Part shown: positions 23,921-35,469 of the stretch, in pieces | Layout of the letters: each line of letters begins with the position of its first letter | Numbering within the stretch: position 1 is the first letter of the stretch | Assembly (NCBI GenBank): GCA_036874045.1 | Contig: CM072337.1 | Span: forward strand, 1,302,001-1,366,000 | Direction: 5' to 3' | Length of the DNA stretch: 64,000 bases | Source: Cymodocea nodosa | Lineage: Eukaryota; Streptophyta; Magnoliopsida; Alismatales; Cymodoceaceae | Made by a program: the position numbers and the translations under genes | The notes under the pieces: model-generated | Told to the model about the DNA's origin: nothing | Databases searched by the model: none | Seen by the model: the letters and a program-made list of their open reading frames with translations, nothing else

Positions 23921-26900
23921 TTATCTTCTAGGCAGCATTGGAGAGTTGGATCTGGGCTTTCTCCTGTGAAGGACATAAGAACATATAGCAACCTAGTTCA
24001 AGGATGGTCCATAATTCTTCCATCATGTGAAGCCCAATAGGTGTTGTTCACCTGGATAGTAATTTGCTTTGATTCACTAAACAATACAAACAGAAATGTT
24101 GGGTCTCTTACCTTCTAACTGAGTATGAAAATGGAGAATGCCTGCGTTGAGAATGCTTGGCAGGTGGAGACCGCGAAGCTTGTCTATGAATAAGAACATA
24201 ATGATACCGATCATAAGTAAAAGATAAGATTTCACAACATTAATTCCTGACAATGACAGACCGAACTTCAACAAAATCAGCCTGCATTTCTGCTATCAGT
24301 TTTATTTCTTTAAAGGTAAAATTAGAATCTAGAAAAATCATAAATCCAGATGTAGAATGAGAAAATTACTACAAGATTTACAATGTTGCACATTAAATTA
24401 ATTGATGACACACTAAACAAAAAAAATCTTTAGCCACAAAATTACCTTCACAAAGCACCACTCCACTTCTTCACTACCACGTGTTGTAATTTATATTCCA
24501 ATATTACAAAATCATTTAGGCTACATTTGGTTCAGGTTCTGGCATCTTGAAAATCACTTTCAGAATCTCAACTAAACAAGAAAATAAATCATCTTAATGA
24601 TAATAATTATCATGGTTACTATTATACGAATTTGTCAGAAGCCAAAAGGTAAAGGAAGTACACTTTTGGTTAGAAGCTAAATTCTATGAAAAACCATAAA
24701 CCATGATTTCAATCAAACACAACCTTGGTTTTAAACAATGATATACCTGAAGTTTGTCATACTTGAATCATATTGATATTATGCATATGCAACAAGCCAA
24801 CACCGTAGTTATGACTTAAATTATTATTGCATATTTTTGAGATTTATATCGATATTTTTGGTAGTTATGATTTGCAATTAAATAACTAATTAGCATTTTG
24901 GTATGAATCATGAACGTATTTTGCTATTAAAATATGATGCATGTATGTTGTATCAAATATTAATATAATTGTTCTCTTAGGTTTATTAATGTTTGTATTA
25001 GCTTATAAATTAACTTATAAAAATTTCATATCTAATAATATACACATTAAAAAATTATTCATCTCTATAGTTGTCATTGGAAGTAATACTCACTCCATAT
25101 CTGTATCATTTAATTTGAAATTTTAATGTATTTGTATGATCATACTCATCCATATCTAGGCATCATAAGGTTCAAAATTTATGTGCGCATGTGCGCCAGT
25201 ATGTCTATAATATTTGAAAGGCAACACAAAGGCCACATTTCTTTAATTTTTTTACTATTAGCCCGGGCCAGATCTGCAAAAGAGATGTGCAGAATCTGGA
25301 TTCATAATTCTAGAGCTGCTTTAAATGAATAAGTTCTTATCTAGCTTGTAAAATCACTGAAAAAACCATTGTGTTCCTAAACCTTAAATCTTAAACTCTA
25401 AACCTTAAGGTCTAATAAATTGAATAAGTTTCTCTCTAGACTATAAAATCACTGAAAACCATTCTGCTAGGCTTCAAACTAACCACCAACATCAACGTTT
25501 CTTATCAAGTACAAACATGCAACACAAAGACATTGGTAGAGATAAGTGCCCAAACAAGATTTTTGGCTAAATCAGCAGCTAATTCAGTGAAAAAAATATA
25601 AATAGTGCTGAACTGCTCAAAACTCAACAAGAAAAGATATCAAACCAGAAAATATTAAATGCATGCCTTCTCCTAGACTGGGAAGGTGATCGTGACAAGC
25701 CACGTTTATCAGACTGTGACTTCCTGAAGTAAAAGATAAAAATTAAGAAATGAGGTGGAAATACAATATTTACTACTCGAGGACAGGACTTACCTCCTCG
25801 GTGGATCATCAGAAACTTCACCACTTGAAGCACCACCATAACGACCAAAAGAATTGTTTTTACTGTAAAGCACTCTACTGCCAGTTGAAGGAGAGTGTGC
25901 ATGCTTACTCCTATATGAATCTCTGTGTCTTTTCCCAGCATTATCTTCTTTCACGTTCATTATTTGATCCCTTTTCTTGTGTTCTTCATTACTCCTAACT
26001 CTTTTATCTTCTTCGTACTCTTTTTTTGTTCTCTCATTTTCACGTGTTACCCTTTTCCTTGGTGCAGACATGGCCATGTTTTTTTCAGACAGGTGATCAA
26101 CATCTTTGGAGCTTCTCGGCAAATGGTCTGACTTACTCACCCTTTCCTTAGACTTGCGTTTGTTATCCCCTCTCCTATGTGAACCATCATTAGCATACTC
26201 CCTTGTCACTTTAACAATTCCAGTTTCCACGTCATGTCTCTTTTTATCAGTATTTCCACCGGTAGAGCCAGACTTGATCCTTGCTTTTCTAGACTCATCT
26301 GACATACATTGCCCATTAGCATGGTCATGTGCCAGTTCACCTTCAAGATCTGGCTTTTCTGTTACAGAATATGTTGTCTCACGTTCATAACCACATCCAG
26401 AGCTGAAATCCTCAGCTTTCTTAGTGGGAACAGAGATGAGGCTTTCTGTTTCACCATATCCAGTGTTTGCCCCAAATGCATCTTTGCTAGACTTGTCACC
26501 AGCAACTTGCGATCCAGATGAGATATTAGTGCAATTTCTTTCATTCAAGAGGAAAGACTTATCGTTTGAAGTTTCTTTGCCTCCCTTTCCCCCACCTTTG
26601 GGACCCATACAAGACTCTTTGATTTTCTCTTCAGAAACACTTTCGTCAATCCCTTTAACCATGTTTTCAGAAAAATGGTTATGGTTTAAATGTGGTTGAT
26701 GAATACTCGTTGGCATGGAAGATGTAATAACTGCATGTTGTGTTTGATCGTCGTCATCATCTGATGCATAATTTGCAAGACCTAGAATATTCCCTTTTGA
26801 AGAGACTAAACTAAAATTTTCAGCATGGGCAACCTGTGTACTGTTTCCTAGATCAGAAACTGGAACCTCGATAGAAGATTTTGTAGTGGCACTAGTCACA

Positions 26901-29900
26901 GGAGATTCAACGGTCTTAGAAGAAATGGTGTTGTCCACTAGTCAAAAGGACGACCTAAAATTAAAAACATGTATTTTCTGGAGTAAGACAAAAGACAACT
27001 GCAAAGGTGCAATAGTTCACCTTCCACTACAAAATCATCATCTTCATCTATAACTTTAGTTGCAATTTCTTTGAATAAATCATCAGTCACCTAACAAGAA
27101 ACAAATAATCAAGAAAGGGACCACAATAAAACAATTCAAAAAATGTAGAGAAAAGTTGAAACCTTCAACAGTATATCAGTTAGAATACGCTTTATCTCCT
27201 GGGTAATAGCTGCTGATCTTGCTGCTTCCACATCATCCTGCACAATAAACTTATAATGCAGACATAAATTCAGAACTTTCTCTTGAGCAAAATGCACTAT
27301 GAAGTACAAAGCAAGCCCATGGGCCATTGAATTACAAAGTAAACATTCATACTGATGTATAATTTTACGGTAACATAATGGTGATATGGAAATAATCTCC
27401 TTGCTTGAAAGTCCTATATTAAATGCACGAATATATAGTCAGTCTAAATGCATAATCACCATCCAAAGTCTTCCACCTCCCTCAAACGGCATTGACAAGT
27501 GATAACATACATATACAGCTACAATTGATCTCCAGAAAAATTCTTTAATACAGTTGGAAAATACAAGTTAAATGAAATTAATTTGATCTTCAAAATACTG
27601 ACTCATGCTTGGAGAGAAATGGATTTATGATGATGGGGTTGGTTTTATCGAGTACGGAGAAATGAATTGGTTCTCCAATTGCAGTTCCTAACACAAAAGT
27701 TGATAAAAAAAGTGAAAGAGAAAAAAAATACAAGGATCATATCATGATTCTGTGTTTTTTCTTAAATATTAAAATCGCATTTGCTACTTTGGTCACATAT
27801 TGTGTCATGATCAATTTCTAATGGTCCAGCTTTCCACTTCCTTTAAACATTTCACAGGAATAAAATAGCACCTGAGGATGTTGCTATTCAAGAGGAAAGA
27901 AAAATATTACAAAATTAAATAATAATGTTCATAAATTTGAATTTGCATACATATGTGTGTGTGCACAAACATGTATGTGTAAAGTAGAAAGGAGAAAGAT
28001 ATCCAACCCTACATTAAAAGTAAGAGTTATGATTCAAGCTTTTTTTCCATTTTGCCCCCACAAACTTTTTGTTTTTCCTTCCTCCTCAGGCCCATTTGCA
28101 ATAGTAACAAGCTACACATGCAGAGGGTCATTGCCAAGCTGCCTGTGTGTGCTAAAACCATATCATGTGGTTCCAGGAACTCTGATCTTGGCTCCAATCA
28201 CTGTCACCATTCTCTTCTCCATCCTGATCTCCACCTTCCTCCTTCCACCCTTCCTCACCACCTTGCACAATGAGGTCTCCACACTATTAACGCATGAAAA
28301 GCTACTGCTCTGATTCAACAATGTCAAAGGACAAACAGAGGGAGAAGACCAACTGTCATCCTATTCATCAATCATCACTACCCTTTTCCCATGGATAATC
28401 AATCCTTCCAACATGCCACTACCACTTCCCTTCACAAATCAACTCACTTGAAGTCTGCAAGGAAACACTAAATCCACCTACAAAATGGAATCCCCAGATC
28501 TCATCCTCCAATCACGAATTGTCATTAGTGAACAGCTTAATCTGATGAAATTCAACCTCAAATGAAAAAGCTTGATGAAGGCAACATGTTGTCCACCATG
28601 TGCCATCATCTCTGGTTCACCCTTGTAGGCTTCTCTTTCCTCACCATGCATACCTCCTTAATCTCCTTGAACAAGGAATTTGTTTGATACACAAGCATTC
28701 TACTATACAGTATATTTTAACGGCCACGGATAAATACCTCATAAATAAGTTAATGTATATTCATACATTCATGTAAGTTATTATCTGTGACTTACATCAT
28801 ATCATCTCATGCTGAGCAGTTCCCTATTTGTCTTACAATAAAGTGATCGTAATTAAAAAATAACTACCAAGACAAATCACCTATGCATAGCACAGGTTAT
28901 TTGCAAGTGTTGATAAATGGAAGAAAAACAAACGTTCATGAGCTAAAGAATAGACAATCACAAAACTATCAATTACGAAGGAAAGAGGAGGCAGCACCTC
29001 TTCATCTTCATCATCATCAGATTTAGCTGAGTCAATGCTTTTGCTGTCAGCCTGGTCAGCTTTTCCAGATGACTTGACACCATCATCAGCTCCAGATGAG
29101 AAAGAACGTCCAGTAGGCTGCTCTTGAAGAGAACTTGCAATAGAAGCCTTTTTTTTAAGTAATTCCTCCCTTAGCCAGTTCGGTACTGAAGCCTTTACAT
29201 CACAGAATGACAGTACTTGGAAATCAATAAAAAACATAAACAAAGATATCACTGCATAAAAGGAAGTCACCTTTTTTGGATGATCAACAGGTTTAAAAGT
29301 TCCACTTGCATCTTCTGGAAAAGTTGACAAGTGATGCATAGAAGCTGCAGCACCTAATCCAAATGGTACCCTGACAGATGGAATACCAGGATGAAAGCTG
29401 GGAGCAGGCATCCTTCCAAACATGGGTGCCGGATGGACATTAACAGAAGAGAGTGTTTGGGAAGAAGAATCATGCTGTGTAAATTCCAGCCATCAGCAGA
29501 AATTGGAGGAACAACTTGTTCCAAGTCTACTGACAGGGACAAGAGATTCAGATATTCAAACCTGTGGTCCTGAGGGAACAGGAGGCACATGAGACAATCT
29601 AACTGATGGTGTCCAAGAACTCAGAGAGGGAGGAGGACCTTCAATGAGGTCAGCACCTTCCAATGATCCTGTTACATCCATATTACTGTAGCTAATTTCC
29701 TGCTTTTGACTGTGCTCAAAAGTGAACATTGGGTCAAAAACCAGAGGCTGATCACTAGCATCAACAGGTGTGGATTGATTCTTTTGAATATGGTGCCGCT
29801 CCCTTGCTTGCAATGGCAGGGCAGGGTGTAACTTCTGAAAATCTTCATGAACTGATGGCAAAGCTGTGTGTGACATCTCCTGTTTATCTGCATCAATTTT

Positions 29901-32900
29901 ACCTGCTATTTTATTGCAAGTCAAAATGTGGAAATACCCAGCATCTTGGTTGGAAATCACACACTTTTGCCAACTCACAGTTTGATGGCAACATAAACTA
30001 TCTTGGATATTAGAACATGGGACTTCCCCCTTTCATAAGCAGAACCAAGATTTTGATGTATCAGAAATTGTTTAAATCATATACGTCCTCACCCATACAT
30101 ATCATGCATTTCTGTAGACTAGTACAGTAGGTGTGGCTTTACATACAAATCACTGAACTGTCTTACTTCTTAGAGTATATTCTAAAATGATTAACAAGTT
30201 CACATAAAAATACACTGATTTTAGCCATTTTTCAGAAATTTTGTGACTACAAATAGTAGGAGAATGTGTTGAAAAATAAGAATCAAGAAGTCAAGGAAAA
30301 TGGAAATAACATGCCAAGAGAATCTCAAGAATTGCCAATTTGAAGAGGTAAAGGGTAAATCTCAATACAAGACAGTTTGAACCACAATCCCACTACGTGA
30401 GGTTGGTCATATGAATCCTCTTCTTCTCAATATTTGTATTTCTATCTATCAAAGGGTGAATCTCATTAATGAAATAAAATACATCCATGAAAAAGAACAA
30501 GGTTAACAAATCAAAAATTGCAACTTTGCAAAATTAAACTACCAGTACACAGGAAGCTTTTACTAGTTTTTCGCTTAATCTGATGTATGGTTTTTTGAGA
30601 AAAGAGGTGGGATGATCATCAGTAATAAAGAAGCATCAATAATTGGATCTTAAAACCATGATAAATACAGATATTGCGAAATGCATTACAATGATACAGT
30701 AATTAGTTCAAACTATATTATGCTGTTACCAGAAGAATTGTGGTTTTATCACAGTAGCATTGTCCCACCAAAACAAGATTGAGAATACATTAGTTCTAAA
30801 ACATAGTGACACTACTATCATTTTTTTTACATAGTTAAGAGAGAACTATATGTTACGAACCCAGAGGTTTGAACTCACGACCAAAGAAGATGGTGAAGAT
30901 CCTCTCACCATCAAGATACACATTCTTGTATGACACTATATCATTTTGTCTGCATAGTTGTATATTGGAGCAACCAAATAGAAGAATGTGATATTTCCTT
31001 TCAAATTGCAATGATTCACAGAAAAATAAAACTACTGAAATATCAATCATTTTATGGTTGTTAAGAGAAATCATCACAAATTGCTCATTAAATGAACTAA
31101 AATACATAGTACCAATGTTTTAAAAAAGGAAAAGTGGACGTTATACAGGTTCTTTACAATAAACAGCATAAATTGAATAAAACAGATTTTCCAAATGTTA
31201 ATAAAACAAATAAAAATGCGTTTCTGTGTACAACAATCATAATTATCAAACTAGTTGGATAAAATAGATTTTAATCCAATCACATTTATTGTAGTTTAAA
31301 GGAATATATCTTGAAACTTGAATTTTTGTAATCATCATTAATCACAAGTCATTGGATAAAAAAATAATTACATATTTAAGGAAATAACTAAAGTATCTGC
31401 ATAATGAACTGCTGTCAATAACAGGTGATGCCCTATTAATGAATGATGATGCTTTTTCTTTTAAAGCATTGATGAACAAGCCACGGATCTCTTCTTACTA
31501 TAGTAAAGGATTTTATTCCAAAATGATTTTCTTTCCTCATTCTTTTTGATAATCTTGGTCAATTTTGTAATATTAAGCAACATCCCAACCATGGAATTAA
31601 ACATCAACACATATCGACAAAATTTCATTGAAACGTATTGATTTTTAGGCATGCCAAAATGCCATCAAAAACAATGTTGACATGGAAATTTATCAACAAG
31701 AGGTGATTTTCTTTACCATATTTCTACCAACATGACTCCGACATAAGAAAATTTTACTGACATGTGTCAAATTTTCAACTTACCAAGGTTCAATACAAAA
31801 CCGAAGTTATCTTGATCTCAATATCATTTTTTCTTGTTGGGTGAATCTGTGAATGGGTAAATAAGTAGTCCAGTTTATGGTCTTTTTGTCCATATTTAAT
31901 CCATTTTCTCTGCTTTCTCACTAGTAAAACAGAGGCTTAGACAGCAAAGATGGGAAAAAAAGGTGCCATTTTCAAACCATTTTTCTCTGTTTTTATTCAA
32001 AAAGCATAGCAGTTAATTGCCAAAAGAATTTAATTTTTTCCATTATTTGAAACAATGCATAATAATTGCATAAAGTTAAAACAACAAATATTGTACCATA
32101 CAAAAACATATTTGATTGTGACATTATATGTGTGCTTGAAATATATGGTTGAAACATGTGTAATCAACCAAATGGGATCAATTTTATCTAAGAAAGTGAG
32201 AAAGTATGACACAATGACCACAATGTAAATTACAAATCAGGAAACACGAGTCTGCTTCTCTCCATCAAGTATTTTAACAAATTTAGAAACAATTTATTAG
32301 AAGCAAAGTGGGTAAAACATGTAAAATCTACAAATACACTGCAGAATAAAAAAATATAGTACAGATCACGATTGTCAGATATATACATGCTATGCCAGAT
32401 CATCATACTTGAATTTTTTCTGGTATATGCAAATAAAAGAAAGTATAACATTTTAGAAAGAGAAATGATAGCCCAGATTCATTTCTAACATATGGTGGCA
32501 GCATTAGTTTCAAGGATGATATTAGAGATATGACAGTCATATCAGTAGTTTCAGTGATGCTAGATGAAACATTACCTGGGAAGGATGAATAACTAGAAGG
32601 TACCTCCTGCACAAAAAGAGATGAACCCAAACCACAATTTACATGAAGACGTGCAGTTCCTTTTCCTGCATTCTGTCCTTCAGGACTGATGACATATGGC
32701 ATCCCCGCTTCAGAGGCATGAGGAGATGTGTGCATATTTAATGGTGTGGGATCTTCCAAATGATTTATCTGTTTGTGAGAAGATATCATAGAAGCAGGCA
32801 ACTGTTGACTTGTAGAATATGAAGATATCTGGATCTCTGCAAGAGGACAAGGAGCTTGCTGAAATGATTCCTGACATTGTTGATCGTGTGATTCCATTCT

Positions 32901-35438
32901 TCCAACAGGCCTAAACTGCACTGGAGTGTGATGATTGTCTGTTGAAGACTTTGCTTCAGCCCATTCTCTAGCCCTAGCAGCCCAATCTTCCTCATTATTG
33001 TATGAAATACTTCTTTCTATATTGAAACAACCATGAAAGAAAATTGTTACCTTCCAGGAAGAGGAAATTTGGATGGGACTGAAAAAGATAATAAAGAAAT
33101 AATGCAGTGGCGACTTATTTCATGCTGAGTGTTAATGCAACGTATTGAGCTTGTCTTAAACTCTAGTATTAAACCAACACATTATATCACTCTGATGTAA
33201 TTCACACAAAATCAGTAGTTTTAAATTTAAACCACAACTATTAAAGTATCAAGCATCAACTAAATTGGTGGAAAACCCATGTTCAGGCACCACATAGCAT
33301 GTGCCCACCTGAAATTTTGAAAAATCTTACATATACGCACACAACATACCAATGTGACAACAAGTCACCTAGGGAACATAAGCATGCCCCATATGGCAGA
33401 CATCTGGGCATTGCCTGGAAGAACACCCCACCTTTTTTATTTTTTTACAAGATCAGATTGAATACTATAAGGTTCAACCAAACAAGTCCATACTATGTGT
33501 GCTTAAAGAGTTTTTTCTTGAAAATATTGAATTTTTAATAATACTGAAATTTCAACCCTAAAACACCCATATTTTAAGTTTTTTAACTCTTGGTAATAAA
33601 TATTGATGCATTATAGATATACATAAACATATAAATGCATGTCTCCAAATAAAACATCTAGTGTGTGTGTGTGTGTGTGTGCAATGCTGCCACTTTGTCA
33701 CGTTGGCAACTTAGGACTTGTATACTTGGAAAGTAGGAAAGGAAAGTCAAGAGTTAAAGGAATTCACAGAAAATAGAAAGTAAAGTTCTTTCCTGATATT
33801 TGTGCTTGATTTGAAATTTAAAGGAATCTAATGTTTTCATTCTCTAAGGGGTTTTGTTTGTCTCTTCTCCCCTTTTTCTCTCCACCTCTCCATTTATGAC
33901 ACTAAACCAGAGCACAAATGAAACAACCAAGAAGAGATGAAAGGACAAGAACCACATGCTTGAGTAGAAGTTCCATCACACCCTCACATGGTCTCCTCAA
34001 GAATCAAGCCTATTGGGGCCAAACATCATCTCAATGGCCTAAATCATCATGTCTAGGGATGATGGAAGTAGGGCTTTCAATCTGGTGAAGAACATGGGAG
34101 AGAGATAAGGGTTGTTACTGAAACTTAGGACATATGGGTCAGCAATGTTCGCCTTTTGCCAAGGAAAGGAGAACACTGACAAGGCATACAAGGTGGAGCA
34201 TATGGTTACCGTGGAAGCTATGTCAAAGGAGAAGGAGTTCACAGCTTTGCTAAGAGTAAGCTTTGAGGTAGGGAGGGAGGAGAAGGTTGCATAAGTTGAG
34301 TTGTGTAAAGAGTGTGGATCTGTCAACTGCAAAGATTGTCAAAAGTTGGTTTTAGAGTACAGTTGTAGCTGAGCTTGGGAAAGAGGATTGGGATGCAAGG
34401 AAGATCGAAGATGTGTTTTTGACGAGTGGGGCTATTAGCATGGGAGGGTTGGCATAAGTACTTTTCTTGGCTTTCCTATGGGGAGGAAAAGCAATCTCTT
34501 TCTATCTTTTGTACCTAGGAAAGTAGAGGAATTTACTCTCCTCTACTTTCTCTCACTAGTTTGTGTACAAACACTAAAAAATGAGGTAGTCGAAGGAAAT
34601 TTACTTTCTTTTACTTCCCTTCACTTTCCTAGTGCACAAACCCCACCTTAATAACCTTAGTGTGCCCCCTCTACTTCCTATTTTGTTATTCTTTCCTGAG
34701 CATGCCTCTTCCTGCCTTATCATTGATGTTTTTGCATTACATAGCTACAAACATGAAACAAGTGTCATGTCTAGCTTGTATTCTTTGATACCTTTTAGTA
34801 GTTTTCCATTCAACTTGGTTGAATTTGTTTTCTCACAAGATTTATATATCAAAATTTTTTAGTTCCAAGTAGACACCACTACTTGCACAGTTAACAACAA
34901 GCCAAGAATCCATAGATTCCAGACCTAAATCTGCTGAATTGGGTGTGGTCATGTGCCAGGGTTTTGAAAATTTTTTAACTGATAGATCAGGAAATGCTAA
35001 GCACAATCATGGCAGATGCAACATGAACATGTTTGGAACAAGCTTAAGACTGATTGCATACTCATACCTTGAATTATTTTGTGTGAGTTTTCTTTTTTTG
35101 ATAGAAGATTTCAGTGACAAATTCTTTGCATCATTTGAATCTGTTGTCGAATTTTTTATTTCTTCATTGTTGGATGACAATACTAAGATATGAGAAAGGA
35201 TAACAGTAAGGAAAATATACCGTGTTTCAACTTGGATATGCCTAGGAAAGTTGGTTATGGCTAGGATTCTTTTCAGGCACCTTTTATTTGTTAATGTGTT
35301 TTTATGTGATCAAAAGTATCAAATAAAATACGTGAAATTTACATTAGCTCTAAAGCACTATTAACTATAATGTTTATATGTATAAATTATTTATACATTT
35401 TGATACATTGTTAGGTTATTAAATATGTGCGTATGTAT

Positions 35439-35469
<31 letters not shown>

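Noticed and set aside
25376-25420. CTAAACC-rich segment considered as an interstitial telomere repeat
   Set aside because: Units are too irregular (CTAAACCTTAAATCTTAAAC) to claim telomeric origin.
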